60,150 nt of DNA from an uncultured Lachnospiraceae bacterium (lineage in GTDB: Bacteria; Bacillota; Clostridia; Lachnospirales; Lachnospiraceae), in contig CACXUY010000030.1 of NCBI GenBank assembly GCA_902770965.1, positions 2,947-63,096 on the forward strand, written 5' to 3'. The position numbers were made by a program, and so were the translations under genes. The notes beneath the pieces were generated by a model, which saw only the letters and a list, made by a program, of their open reading frames with translations, had not been told where the DNA came from and ran no database searches. Below, piece by piece: positions 8,136 through 16,512 of the stretch; positions within the stretch are counted from its first letter, which is position 1; every line of letters starts with the position of its first letter.

Positions 8136-8378
8136 ATGGCAGTTAAGATTCGTCTTAAGAGGATTGGTAAGAAAAAAGCGCCTCAGTATCGCGTCGTCGT
8201 CGCAGACAGCCGTTCACCCAGGAATGGCCGTTTTATCGAAGAGATAGGCCACTATGACCCCACCCAGGAGCCTAGCGTCGTGAAGATCGATCAGGAGAAG
8301 GCGAAGAAGTGGCTCTCCGTTGGCGCAAAGCCTACTGAGACTGTCGCTAAGCTTTTGAAGATCGCTGAAGCAGAGTAA
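8136..8378 (+). CDS. rpsP: 30S ribosomal protein S16
   Basis: This 80-residue protein begins [20 protein letters not shown], the hallmark of S16, and contains [16 protein letters not shown] and [14 protein letters not shown]. It binds 16S rRNA and is needed for small subunit assembly. AGGAGG at 8121-8126 places the start at ATG 8136; the frame open from 8040 is not coding upstream of that. khpA, rimM, trmD and rplS follow, the standard Firmicutes order, indicating a shared ribosome-synthesis operon. Confidence 0.97.
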   Translation: MAVKIRLKRIGKKKAPQYRVVVADSRSPRNGRFIEEIGHYDPTQEPSVVKIDQEKAKKWLSVGAKPTETVAKLLKIAEAE

Positions 8379-8399
8379 GCCTAACTTAGGAGGACCAGC

Positions 8400-8639
8400 A
8401 TGAAAGAACTGGTAGAGGTGATCGCGAAGGCTCTGGTGAATCATCCTGAGTCGGTGCACGTCACTGAATTCGAAGGTGATCGTGAGACAGAACTCACCCT
8501 TACTGTCGATCCTGCCGATATGGGCAAGGTCATCGGCCGTCAGGGGCGTATTGCTAGGGCGATTCGCACGGTTCTGAAGGTTCAGGCGACCCGAGAGGAC
8601 AAGAGGGCTTCTCTTGACATTATCTCGGAGGACGAGTGA
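8400..8639 (+). CDS. khpA: KH-domain RNA-binding protein KhpA
   Basis: This 79-residue protein (YlqC/UPF0109 family) has a single type II KH fold with the RNA-binding loop GRQGR in VIGRQGRIARAIRT. KhpA homologues pair with KhpB/Jag and bind RNAs affecting cell elongation and translation in other Firmicutes. An AGGAGG ribosome binding site precedes ATG 8400, only 21 bp after rpsP. Length and position between rpsP and rimM are exactly as expected. Confidence 0.93.
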   Translation: MKELVEVIAKALVNHPESVHVTEFEGDRETELTLTVDPADMGKVIGRQGRIARAIRTVLKVQATREDKRASLDIISEDE

Positions 8640-8667
8640 GGCTCAGATACATCAGGGCAGCTAATCG

Positions 8668-8720
8668 GTCATTTCAAACGGAGAGTGACGTCGCTCTTCG
8701 TTTGAAATGACGCATTTTTT
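8668..8720 (+). terminator. terminator-like hairpin between khpA and rimM
   Basis: GTCATTTCAAACG pairs with CGTTTGAAATGAC (13 bp, extended by AGAG/CTCT) and is followed by GCATTTTTT. It would end or attenuate the rpsP-khpA transcript before rimM. Confidence 0.85.
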
Positions 8721-8778
8721 GTCTAGAGGATTATCGTGAAAAAAGCCGGAATCAATCGGATTCAGGAAGAGAAGGACG

Positions 8779-9291
8779 ATGGAAGATTTGCTAAGAGTTG
8801 GAGTGGTCGCGAATACTCATGGACTGAAGGGCGAAGTGAAGGTATATCCCACAACGGATGATATAGGAAGATTTGCTTACCTCAAAGATATAGTTCTTCA
8901 ATCACCAAAAGGCGCCTTGCCGTTGACAGTCGAGAAAGCAAGGATCGTCAAGAACATGGTTGTCGTGAAATTCTCGGAATATGACAGCATCGATGATGTG
9001 ATATCGTGGAAGGGCTGCGATCTGATGGTGACCAGAGAAAATGCGATCCCGCTGGAAGAGGGCGAATATTTCATAGCAGACCTTATTGGATGCAGCGTGG
9101 TCGAGGAGGATGGGAGACAGCTGGGCCGCCTTAAGGATGTGCTGCAGACAGGGGCGAATGATGTCATCATCGTGGACAAGGGAGAAGAGAAAGAGCTGCT
9201 TATCCCGTGGATAGATGAATGTATGGTGTCTGTAGACACGGACAAAGGAATCATAGTTGTCAAGCTGCTGGACGGTCTGGAGGAGCTTTGA
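8779..9291 (+). CDS. rimM: 16S rRNA processing protein RimM
   Basis: This 170-residue assembly factor binds S19 and the 30S head. The N-terminal RimM domain starts with LLRVGVVANTHGLKGEVKVY, a family signature, and the PRC-barrel domain follows (EEGEYFIADLIGCSVVEEDG, then IPWIDECMVSVDTDKGIIVV). AGAGAAGG lies before ATG 8779. It ends five bases before trmD, and the two are co-transcribed and probably translationally coupled. Confidence 0.95.
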   Translation: MEDLLRVGVVANTHGLKGEVKVYPTTDDIGRFAYLKDIVLQSPKGALPLTVEKARIVKNMVVVKFSEYDSIDDVISWKGCDLMVTRENAIPLEEGEYFIADLIGCSVVEEDGRQLGRLKDVLQTGANDVIIVDKGEEKELLIPWIDECMVSVDTDKGIIVVKLLDGLEEL

Positions 9292-9296
9292 TACAT

Positions 9297-10052
9297 ATGA
9301 ATTTTTATGTTTTGACACTTTTCCCTGAGCTTATAACTCAATCCTGCCGTTACAGCATAGTAGGCCGTGCCATAATGGAAGAGAGGCTCACTCTTGAGGC
9401 GATATGCTACCGCGATTTTGCGGACGAGAACCGCAAACGAAGAGTGGACGACTACACCTATGGAGGCGGGGCCGGCATGGTGATACAGCCCGGTCCGATC
9501 GTGAGATCATTCCGTTCCATCGAAACCCGGCTAAGTCCCAGGCGGCGGGTGATATACGTCACGCCTCAGGGGAGGCTTTTCGACGAACAGCTCGCGATAG
9601 AACTGTCTCAGGAGGATGATGTGGTATTTCTCTGCGGTCATTATGAGGGCGTGGATGAAAGAGCCCTTGATATCCTTAACGCCGAGTGCGTGTCTATTGG
9701 AGATTACGTGCTTTCAGGAGGGGAACTTCCGGCTCTTGTCATGATAGATGCCATAGCAAGACGGATTCCCGGCGTTCTGCACAACGATGAGTCGGCCGAT
9801 ATTGAATCCCTGTCGGACGGTACTTTGGAATATCCACAGTACACAAGACCGGTGGAATTCGAGGGGAGACGTGTTCCGGAGATCCTTCTTTCGGGACATC
9901 ACGCGAATATCGGAAAATGGAGGCGCGGTCAGTCTCTTATGCGCACGAAGGAAAGAAGGCCGGATCTTTTTGAGAAGCTGGAGCTTACGAAGGAAGACCG
10001 GATGCTTCTCATAGCGGCTGAGGATGAAAAAACTCAGCAACAGACAGTTTGA
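9297..10052 (+). CDS. trmD: tRNA (guanine37-N1)-methyltransferase TrmD
   Basis: This SPOUT-class enzyme methylates G37 of tRNAs reading CNN and some other codons, preventing frameshifting. The 251-residue protein begins MNFYVLTLFPELI and carries the trefoil-knot SAM motifs GHYEGVDER and SIGDYVLSGGELPALVMIDA, plus DDYTYGGGAGMV. I use ATG 9297, after GGAGGAG at about 9280, because the longer frame from 9219 runs through the rimM coding sequence. Length is typical (about 245-255). Confidence 0.96.
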   Translation: MNFYVLTLFPELITQSCRYSIVGRAIMEERLTLEAICYRDFADENRKRRVDDYTYGGGAGMVIQPGPIVRSFRSIETRLSPRRRVIYVTPQGRLFDEQLAIELSQEDDVVFLCGHYEGVDERALDILNAECVSIGDYVLSGGELPALVMIDAIARRIPGVLHNDESADIESLSDGTLEYPQYTRPVEFEGRRVPEILLSGHHANIGKWRRGQSLMRTKERRPDLFEKLELTKEDRMLLIAAEDEKTQQQTV

Positions 10053-10140
10053 GCAGTATCAGAGCAAGAGTCGGGGCAAGACTGAACAAAAGAAGCAAAA
10101 GAATAAAAAGAAGCAAAAGTACAAAAGTATTAAAAACAGC

Positions 10141-10169
10141 TTGCGCGAATCATAGATTTGTGCTAATAT
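10141..10169 (+). promoter_or_regulatory. promoter-like sequence upstream of rplS
   Basis: TTGCGC, a 17-bp spacer and TAATAT with an upstream TG. It is followed by a small hairpin TTTGTC-ttcggt-GACAAA (10170-10187) and more self-complementary sequence before the rplS ribosome binding site, which may be an autoregulatory L19 leader. The -35 match is modest. Confidence 0.4.
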
Positions 10170-10245
10170 TTGTCTTCGGTGACAAAAAAGAGGGATGGTC
10201 CGCTGCCGGATTTCGGTCATGAACATCCAGATATCAGGAGGAATT

Positions 10246-10593
10246 ATGAACGACATTATCAGAAAGATCGAACAGGAACAGATGCGCGAAGGCGTCGGCA
10301 ACTTCAGAGTAGGCGATACTGTTCGTGTATACGCCAAGATCAAGGAAGGAACCCGCGAGAGGATTCAGGTTTTCGAAGGCACTGTCCTGAAGAGGCAGCA
10401 TGCCGGAGCACGTGAGACCTTCACAGTAAGGAAGATCACACAGGGCGTTGGGGTCGAAAGGACATGGCCGCTTCACTCTCCCGTTGTTGAGAAGGTTGAA
10501 GTAGTACGCCGCGGCAAGGTTCGCAGGGCGAAGCTGAACTACCTCAGGGGACTTAAGGGCAAGGCATCCAAGGTCAAGGAAATTATCAGGTAA
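10246..10593 (+). CDS. rplS: 50S ribosomal protein L19
   Basis: This 115-residue protein has the L19 features [28 protein letters not shown] and a basic C-terminus with [15 protein letters not shown]19 sits at the 30S-50S interface. AGGAGG at 10237-10242 fixes ATG 10246; the longer frame from 10195 is not supported. It follows trmD by 193 bp with its own promoter-like signal and is closed by a terminator. Confidence 0.96.
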   Translation: MNDIIRKIEQEQMREGVGNFRVGDTVRVYAKIKEGTRERIQVFEGTVLKRQHAGARETFTVRKITQGVGVERTWPLHSPVVEKVEVVRRGKVRRAKLNYLRGLKGKASKVKEIIR

Positions 10594-10600
10594 TGTTTCA

Positions 10601-10636
10601 GGGGGGACTCATATGTGAATATGATGTCCCTCTTTT
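10601..10636 (+). terminator. rho-independent terminator after rplS
   Basis: GGGGGACTCATAT-gtga-ATATGATGTCCCTC with one bulge, followed by TTTT. Confidence 0.75.
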
Positions 10637-10674
10637 AATATCATTCCACATCAGCACGATATAAAACCCTGATC

Positions 10675-10772
10675 AGCACAGCATCAATTTATTATAGTAC
10701 GACTGTAATCTATATTAGCACGGCATCAATTTATAATAGTACGACTGCAATCTGTATTAGCGCGGCTCAATC
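10675..10772 (+). repeat. 42-bp tandem repeat upstream of rbgA
   Basis: Units start at 10675, 10717 and 10759 (AGCACAGCATCAATTTATTA, AGCACGGCATCAATTTATAA, then a truncated third). The first two differ at only a few positions. Each contains an AT-rich stretch (TTATTATAG/TTATAATAG) that could act as a -10 box. Confidence 0.8.
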
Positions 10773-10793
10773 TATCGGGAAGGGTGAGGACAA

Positions 10794-11642
10794 ATGATCA
10801 TACAATGGTATCCAGGACACATGACAAAGGCAAAAAGGGAGATGGAGCAGGCTATAAAGCTCGTCGACCTTGTGATCGAGATATTGGACGCGAGGGCTCC
10901 GGAAGCCAGCAGGAATCCGGACATAGATAAGCTTGCCGAAAACAAAGCCAGATTGATTCTCCTAAATAAGGCAGATATGTCCGATCCTTCGGTGACGAAG
11001 ATGTGGGTGAATTATTATCAGAGCCTAGGAATAGAAGCAGTTCCCCTGGATTCGAGAAACCGTGGGAGCATGAAGGCTGTCCGCGCGGCTGTTGACAGGG
11101 CGAGCGAGGAACGGCGCGAGAGGAACAGGCGAAGAGGCATCATGAACAGGCCGGTACGCGCCATGGTTGCAGGCATCCCGAATGTCGGCAAGTCTACATT
11201 TATCAACAGCTTCGCGGGCAAGGCGTCTGCTAAGACAGGCAACAAGCCGGGCGTGACCAAAGGGACACAGTGGATCCGACTTGACAAGAACGTGGAGCTG
11301 CTTGACACTCCCGGCATACTCTGGCCGAAATTCGAGGATAATGACACAGGCGAGAAGCTTGCCCTGATAGGTTCTGTGAGCGAAGAAGTCATCAACAAGG
11401 AAGAGCTTGCGATGAGAGGCCTGTCTATCCTCAAGGAGAGATATCCACAGGTCGTATCCGTGCGCTATAAGGTCGATGAGGGCAGGGACAGCGCCTCGCT
11501 TCTTTCTGATATCGCCGCAGCGAGGGGCTGTCTGCAAAAAGGAGGAGAAGCTGACACCGAAAAAGCGGCGGGTGTAGTCCTTGAAGAATTCAGAAACGGC
11601 AAGATCTGCCGGCTCAGTCTGGAGAAGCCGCCTGTCTTATGA
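10794..11642 (+). CDS. rbgA: ribosome biogenesis GTPase RbgA (YlqF)
   Basis: This circularly permuted GTPase is required for late 50S assembly. The 282-residue protein begins MIIQWYPGHMTKAKREM, typical of YlqF. The G4 motif LNKADM precedes G1 GIPNVGKSTF, and G3 DTPGILWP follows, which is the diagnostic permuted order. A C-terminal RNA-binding ANTAR-like domain occupies the last 90 residues. It sits between rplS and rnhB as in Bacillus and many Clostridia. Confidence 0.95.
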   Translation: MIIQWYPGHMTKAKREMEQAIKLVDLVIEILDARAPEASRNPDIDKLAENKARLILLNKADMSDPSVTKMWVNYYQSLGIEAVPLDSRNRGSMKAVRAAVDRASEERRERNRRRGIMNRPVRAMVAGIPNVGKSTFINSFAGKASAKTGNKPGVTKGTQWIRLDKNVELLDTPGILWPKFEDNDTGEKLALIGSVSEEVINKEELAMRGLSILKERYPQVVSVRYKVDEGRDSASLLSDIAAARGCLQKGGEADTEKAAGVVLEEFRNGKICRLSLEKPPVL

Positions 11643-11704
11643 TATCCGTAAGCCGCGTGATATGTGACACCGAATCAGATGATTTTTAGGATGTGAGGTT
11701 GAAT

Positions 11705-12337
11705 ATGCCAAGAAAAATAGATCCGGAGAAGGAGCATCTTCGTCTTGAAAAAATGAAGGAATATGAGTATCAGTACTCTGACCAGGTTATCATCTGTGGA
11801 GTCGATGAGGCGGGCAGGGGACCTCTGGCAGGACCAGTGGCGGCAGGAGCAGTAATCCTTCCTCGTGAAGCGGAGATTTTCTATCTCAATGATTCAAAGA
11901 AGCTTACTGAGAAGAGGAGGGACGAACTGTATGACCGGATCAAGGAGTGCGCCATCGCGTGGAATGTCGCGATTGCTGATCATGAGACTATAGACCGCGT
12001 TAACATACTCCAGGCCGATTATCAGGCTATGCGCGATGCCGTCAATGGTCTGTCCGTGAAGCCGCAGGTACTTTTCAATGACGCGGTCATCATCCCGGAT
12101 CTTGACATTGAGCAGGTAAAGCTCATCCATGGGGATGCCATTTCGGTGTCTATCGCCGCCGCGAGCATTATGGCGAAGGTCACGAGGGACAGACTGATGT
12201 ATCACTATGACGCGCTGTACCCGGAATATGGTTTTGCCAGAAACAAGGGCTATGGCACTGCTGAACATATAGCGGCCATAAAGAAATATGGTCCCTGCCC
12301 CATACACAGGATTACGTTTATCAGAAAATTTATATAA
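11705..12337 (+). CDS. rnhB: ribonuclease HII
   Basis: RNase HII removes RNA primers and single ribonucleotides from DNA. The 210-residue protein has the signature VDEAGRGPLAGPVAAGAVIL with the first catalytic Asp and Glu, then NDSKKL, the HGDAISVSIAAASIMAKVTRD block with further acidic catalytic residues, and YGFARNKGYGT. I prefer ATG 11705, with GAGG seven bases upstream, over GTG 11693. The last codons are unusual: the stop TAA at 12335-12337 is formed by the end of a MITE-like element inserted exactly at the gene end. Confidence 0.93.
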   Translation: MPRKIDPEKEHLRLEKMKEYEYQYSDQVIICGVDEAGRGPLAGPVAAGAVILPREAEIFYLNDSKKLTEKRRDELYDRIKECAIAWNVAIADHETIDRVNILQADYQAMRDAVNGLSVKPQVLFNDAVIIPDLDIEQVKLIHGDAISVSIAAASIMAKVTRDRLMYHYDALYPEYGFARNKGYGTAEHIAAIKKYGPCPIHRITFIRKFI

Positions 12338-12498
12338 CTATTCAGCACCCCAGACTCGGGATGCCGCGCATCCCTCGTTATGGGGCGGCCAGAGACGCTT
12401 CACGCCTTGTCCGCCCCTAGATAACTGTTATAATACGTCCGCAGAGCAAGCGCTTCGTCCTGTATTCTAACAGTTATCTTGGGGTGCTGAATAATTAC
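12334..12498. mobile_element. MITE-like element, family A copy 2
   Basis: Near-identical to the copy at 1899-2064: left end TAACTATTCAGCACCCC (first base changed to A), right end complementary to GTAATTATTCAGCACCCC, the internal hairpin GGGATGC-cgc-GCATCCC and the long hairpin with arms around GATAACTGTTA. The flanking 8-mers AAATTTAT and AAATATAC match at six of eight positions, as would a decayed target duplication. Its left end provides the rnhB stop codon. Confidence 0.85.
12407..12434 (+). promoter_or_regulatory. promoter-like sequence inside MITE copy 2
   Basis: TTGTCC, a 16-bp spacer and TATAAT with an upstream TG, conserved with the first copy. It points towards yraN. Confidence 0.4.
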
Positions 12499-12541
12499 AA
12501 ATATACTAACCCAGTTGATGCATGATGGCGAAGGACGGATG

Positions 12542-12615
12542 GCATCGGATATGAGGAAGCTCATAGGCGCGGCCTATGCATGAGGGCTGAGTATGGGCTG
12601 CATCGGATATGAGGA
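12542..12615 (+). repeat. 58-bp-spaced direct repeat covering the yraN ribosome binding site
   Basis: GCATCGGATATGAGGA occurs at 12542-12557 and 12600-12615. The second copy carries the GAGGAG that serves yraN. Confidence 0.75.
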
Positions 12616-12624
12616 GATGCACAG

Positions 12625-12987
12625 ATGCATAGGAATAACAGACGCACGGGCATAAGATATGAGGATATTGCGGCGGATTATTTGACGAAGCATGGATTCC
12701 TTATTTTGGATCGGAATTTCCAGCGTCGTATAGGGGAACTTGATATCGTGGCGATGGACGGTGAAGTTCTGGTTTTCCTGGAGGTAAAGTATCGCTCAGG
12801 GGATTCCTACGGCAGACCGGAAGACGCGGTAGGGGTATTCAAGCAGCAGACGATTCGCCGTATGGCCCAGATGTACATCAATGTCAGGCACATTCCGGAC
12901 GATACTACGTGCCGCTTCGATGTCATAGCGATTGATGGAAGAGGCGAAGTCATGCATTACAAGAATGCTTTCGGAGGACTGGTCTAG
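12625..12987 (+). CDS. yraN: UPF0102 family protein YraN
   Basis: This 120-residue protein has a restriction endonuclease-like (PD-(D/E)XK) fold. Visible motifs are GIRYEDIAADYLTKHGF, FQRRIGELDIVAMDGEVLVF and LEVKYRSGDSYGRP, where GELDIV and EVKYR form the predicted nuclease core. Its biochemical role in bacteria is not firmly established. GAGGAG precedes ATG 12625. Position after rnhB is conserved in Firmicutes, although here a MITE separates the two. Confidence 0.9.
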   Translation: MHRNNRRTGIRYEDIAADYLTKHGFLILDRNFQRRIGELDIVAMDGEVLVFLEVKYRSGDSYGRPEDAVGVFKQQTIRRMAQMYINVRHIPDDTTCRFDVIAIDGRGEVMHYKNAFGGLV

Positions 12988-13070
12988 ATATCCGGTAAAA
13001 ACCGTAGATGTTTCAACGAGGATTTATGGCAAAGATACAGATACTAGGTGTAGTATCACAACAAATATGT

Positions 13071-13076
13071 TATAAT
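13071..13076 (+). promoter_or_regulatory. extended -10 site upstream of the DUF975 gene
   Basis: TGTTATAAT with no clear -35 box. The resulting leader of about 160 bases would contain the hairpin repeat at 13105-13164. Confidence 0.4.
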
Positions 13077-13104
13077 CAATCTGGTATGTAATTATACATC
13101 GTCT

Positions 13105-13164
13105 GTATGCTGTCACAGCTTTCATACGTTGTTGCAGCACAGGCGTGTTAGGGGTGTTCACTAT
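13105..13164. repeat. family B hairpin repeat, copy 1
   Basis: A 60-bp sequence that aligns well with 23048-23107: GTATGCTG, CATACGT, GCAGCACAGGCGTG and GGGGTGTTCAC correspond to GTATGCTG, TATACGT, GCAGCACAGGCGTG and TGGATGTTTAC. The stem is weaker here than in the second copy. Confidence 0.6.
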
Positions 13165-13242
13165 AGTATTATGATCAGATGAAGCGAAGAGCGCACCCTG
13201 TCATATAACAAGGTTTTTTCTTAATAGTAAAGGAGGTGTCCT

Positions 13243-14280
13243 ATGAGAACTTCTGGTGAATACAGACGAATAGCAAGGGAGCGCCTGTCAGACAAGTGGG
13301 GCAAAGCGATAATCGCTGCCATGATAATGTCTTTTCTTGGCGTGTCAATGGCATTTGTGAATGGGAATGTGACCGTCAACTATGAAGACACATCAGTATC
13401 TCCCCTGACGAAGCTGATCAATCATCCTGCATGGGCGAAGTACGCGGGCTTTTTTGCAGCCGTCAGTGTGCTTATAACAATTATTTCCGTGATCAATTTT
13501 GTTATAGGCGGTGCGGCGGATCTTGGTTACGCGCGTTTTAATATGCGCATTGCAGAAGGCGATGACGTTGAGACCGTTGATATATTTTCTCAGATGAAGA
13601 GGCTGATAGATGGCTTTGTATACAGGCTTCTGATGGTCATATATCTAATATTGTGGACGCTTTGCTTTATCATTCCCGGCATTGTCAAGACCTTTTCGTA
13701 TGCTCTGACTCCTTACATCATGAATGACTACCCTCAGCTTAGCCCGAATCAGGCGATAACTATGTCAAGGAAGGTCATGGATGGCAGGAAAGCAAAGCTG
13801 TTTGGACTGTACCTTAGCTTTATCGGATGGGCTATCCTTGCAAACTCACCGAATATTATTCTTGCATTCATCGCCAACAGCGATTCTTACGATTTCATCG
13901 CCAGTCCGCTCACGTTTATAACAGTAATGGTTCTGACAGCGACGGTATGGGCGGCAAATTGCATGCTGAATACATATGCGAAGGCTGCGGAAGCTGCCTT
14001 TTATAAGGATGCCATAGAAGACTATGCCAGGCTGAATGCTGATTACGGCAACAACGCGAATTTTGGCAATGCATATTCCGCGGGGTATGGTCAGAATGAT
14101 TCTCAGGGCATCTCTCAGAACGGATACTTCAATTATGGAACAGGCAGCAACTTCGCAAACCCGGATTTACACAGCGGCACTGACGCGGAAGGCAATGTGA
14201 ATACAGAGAACTATAGCTATGGCGGCGGTTCGGGCAGTGAGGGAAGCTCATCTGTTGAGAATCCCTTCGAGATAAGATAA
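13243..14280 (+). CDS. DUF975 family membrane protein
   Basis: This 345-residue integral membrane protein has hydrophobic segments near residues 22-42, 65-92, 128-155, 185-205 and 215-240. It carries the DUF975 pattern IPGIVKTFSYALTPYIMNDY, SPNQAITMSRKVMDGRKAKL and FGLYLSFIGWAIL. The C-terminal 70 residues are hydrophilic, rich in N, G, S and Y, and lie beyond the conserved domain. The ribosome binding site AAAGGAGGTG is strong. The function of DUF975 proteins is not known. The stop codon is directly followed by the cobT start, although no functional link is evident. Confidence 0.85.
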   Translation: MRTSGEYRRIARERLSDKWGKAIIAAMIMSFLGVSMAFVNGNVTVNYEDTSVSPLTKLINHPAWAKYAGFFAAVSVLITIISVINFVIGGAADLGYARFNMRIAEGDDVETVDIFSQMKRLIDGFVYRLLMVIYLILWTLCFIIPGIVKTFSYALTPYIMNDYPQLSPNQAITMSRKVMDGRKAKLFGLYLSFIGWAILANSPNIILAFIANSDSYDFIASPLTFITVMVLTATVWAANCMLNTYAKAAEAAFYKDAIEDYARLNADYGNNANFGNAYSAGYGQNDSQGISQNGYFNYGTGSNFANPDLHSGTDAEGNVNTENYSYGGGSGSEGSSSVENPFEIR

Positions 14281-15405
14281 ATGACAGGTAAGAATCTCGA
14301 AGAGACTGTCTCGTCTCTGGATGAGCTCATCGCCTCGGTGGCTGACATCGATTTAACCGCGCAGGAAAGCGCAAGGCGTAGATGGGATTCCATCGCGAAG
14401 CCCATACGTGGTCTTGGTCTCATGGAGGAAGCCCTAGTACGCATCGCGGGCATTCAGCGCACTCCCAGGATCAGTATCAAGAAGAAGTGCGTGGTAGTCA
14501 TGTGTGCCGACCACGGCGTGATCAAGGAGGGCATCTCCCAGGCAGACGAGGATGTGACCAGGATCGTTGCGGAGAATTTTTCACGTCGAAAGACATCCTG
14601 CGCGATCATGGCGGATATCGCGGGAGCGGATGTTTTTCCTGTCGATATAGGTATGGTGAGAGACGCTGCCGTAGAGAACCGCAAGATCTCGAGAGGAACC
14701 GCGAATATGCTTGTCGAGGCAGCGATGACCAGGCAGCAGGCTCTCGCCGCGGTTTGGGAGGGAGCATGCAAGGTAAAGGAACTCTCGGAGCAGGGCTATG
14801 AGCTTGTCGCGGTCGGCGAGATGGGGGCGGGCAATACCACAGCCGCCAGCGCGATAGCCACTGTTCTCCTGGGGCTTGCCACGGAGAAGGCGACCGGCAG
14901 AGGAGCCGGGCTTTCCGATGAAGCCTACAAACATAAGATAGAAGTGATCAGGAAGGCCATAGAACGCAATAACCCTGATGCCGGCGACCCGGTAGATGTC
15001 TTGTCAAAGGTAGGAGGGTTAGATATCGCAGGCATGGCCGGCGTGTATCTGGGCTGTGCCTCAAGCGGCATGGCTGCTGTTGCGGACGGCATTATATCAT
15101 TGGCGGCAGCACTCATCGCGGTACGGCTTTGCCCTCTGGCAGGTCAGTACATACTCCCGTCCCACAGACCTGCGGAGCCTGCCGGAGACTCATTGCTGAA
15201 GGAGCTGGACATGAAACCATTTTTCGATTGTGGACTGGCTCTCGGCGAAGGGGCAGGCGCAGTGATGCTTTTTCCTCTGCTTGACATGGCGGACGCTGTG
15301 TACGAGGGCATGGATACCTTTGAGGAGATAAATGTCGGCAGATATCAGTATCATGCGGGCGGAGCAGATGACAGAGAGACCTCTTGTCAGAATGAACTGC
15401 ACTGA
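14281..15405 (+). CDS. cobT: nicotinate-nucleotide--dimethylbenzimidazole phosphoribosyltransferase
   Basis: CobT activates the cobalamin lower ligand by making alpha-ribazole 5'-phosphate from dimethylbenzimidazole (or another base) and nicotinate mononucleotide. The 374-residue protein shows VVMCADHGVIKEGIS, the glycine-rich GEMGAGNTTAASA motif and FDCGLALGEGAGA, which carries the catalytic Glu. ATG 14281 directly follows the previous stop. Its stop TGATG overlaps the start of cobU, so the two cobalamin genes are coupled. cobS and cobC are not in the window. Confidence 0.94.
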   Translation: MTGKNLEETVSSLDELIASVADIDLTAQESARRRWDSIAKPIRGLGLMEEALVRIAGIQRTPRISIKKKCVVVMCADHGVIKEGISQADEDVTRIVAENFSRRKTSCAIMADIAGADVFPVDIGMVRDAAVENRKISRGTANMLVEAAMTRQQALAAVWEGACKVKELSEQGYELVAVGEMGAGNTTAASAIATVLLGLATEKATGRGAGLSDEAYKHKIEVIRKAIERNNPDAGDPVDVLSKVGGLDIAGMAGVYLGCASSGMAAVADGIISLAAALIAVRLCPLAGQYILPSHRPAEPAGDSLLKELDMKPFFDCGLALGEGAGAVMLFPLLDMADAVYEGMDTFEEINVGRYQYHAGGADDRETSCQNELH

Positions 15406-16472
15406 TGGTGGCTGGGATGAGTTTTGAGTTGGTCATAGGCGGAGCGGCCAGCGGGAAGTCGGAATACGCGGAGCAGGCAGCCGTCGAGGTGGCGGCACAG
15501 CTGAAAACTGCTGACCTGGTCTATATCGCGACCATGGCCGCTAGGGATAGTGAGAGCTTGAGGCGGATAGAAGACCATCGGCGGCGCAGGTCGGGAAGAG
15601 GGTTCAGGACGATCGAGAAACCGACGGATCTGTCGGCTATTGACGACATCGATGGCGCCGTCGTTGTGCTGGAGGATCTTTCCAATCTTACAGCAAACGA
15701 ACTTTTCGTATATGAGGATGGGGCTTTCTTTGAGAGAACCCCGGAGCTTGCTTTAGAAAAAGTACTTGATGGGATCGATCATCTCATCATGAAGAGCGCG
15801 TGCCTTATCGCCGTGACCAATGATATCTTTGAGGATGGGGGCATGCTTGAAGGCTCGATGTTAAGCTATACTAAGCTTTTAGGGGAGATAAACTCAGCCG
15901 CGGCTTTGAGGGCGGACAGAGTTACCGAGCTTGTCTGCGGTACACCGGTTTCCTGCAAATATGGTTACAAGACAGAGGAGGCCGGAGCTGCGCGCGAAAA
16001 GGCCGCATGCGTGAGGGATGAAGAAGAGCCGCATCCGCCAAGGATTATTTTTATCACAGGTGGCTTTTGCCAGGGTAAGACAGCTTTCGCAAGGTCTATT
16101 GTATCTTCATTAAAGATGTCAGGTGCCGGGCATGTCATGCTTGTGGATGATTTTCATCATAGTATAAGACAAGCTATGACGCAGATGATGAACCGAGGCT
16201 CAGAAACAGGATCAGATTTTTCATGCTCTGACACTATAACTGAGTATAAATGCTGCGGCAGAGAATGTGCTCATAGATTAATTAAAGGGCTTTGTGGGCA
16301 GGATTATTCTGCTGTTGTTGTGATATCTGCCCTTCCGTGTTCGGGACCGGTTCCCATAGATCAGTTTGAGAGAAGCTGGCGCGATGAAGTAGGAAAAGCC
16401 TGTCAGGTTATTGCGATGTATTCATCGGAGGTGTACAGGATGCTGTGCGGTATTCCTCAGAGATTAAAGTGA
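15405..16472 (+). CDS. cobU: adenosylcobinamide kinase/guanylyltransferase with a second CobU-like domain
   Basis: CobU phosphorylates adenosylcobinamide and then attaches GMP. Residues 1-190 form a normal CobU domain with P-loop GGAASGKS (12-19), VVVLEDLSNLTANEL and AVTNDIFEDGG. The protein is 355 residues, nearly twice the usual length of about 180. After residue 210 a second P-loop domain begins, FITGGFCQGKTAF (P-loop 219-226), ending with GPVPIDQFERSWRDEVGKAC and VYRMLCGIPQRLK, which resemble the second half of CobU. ATG 15405 overlaps the cobT stop; ATG 15417 is an alternative start. Confidence 0.88.
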   Translation: MVAGMSFELVIGGAASGKSEYAEQAAVEVAAQLKTADLVYIATMAARDSESLRRIEDHRRRRSGRGFRTIEKPTDLSAIDDIDGAVVVLEDLSNLTANELFVYEDGAFFERTPELALEKVLDGIDHLIMKSACLIAVTNDIFEDGGMLEGSMLSYTKLLGEINSAAALRADRVTELVCGTPVSCKYGYKTEEAGAAREKAACVRDEEEPHPPRIIFITGGFCQGKTAFARSIVSSLKMSGAGHVMLVDDFHHSIRQAMTQMMNRGSETGSDFSCSDTITEYKCCGRECAHRLIKGLCGQDYSAVVVISALPCSGPVPIDQFERSWRDEVGKACQVIAMYSSEVYRMLCGIPQRLK

Positions 16473-16512
16473 TAAACATAACAGTTGGCATATTTCCAAG
16501 GAGATAGTTAGA

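Noticed and set aside
12988..13242. Cobalamin riboswitch upstream of the cobT-cobU block
   Set aside because: No B12-box-like sequence was recognised; the region holds a promoter-like site and a family B repeat, and the first gene is DUF975, not a cobalamin gene.
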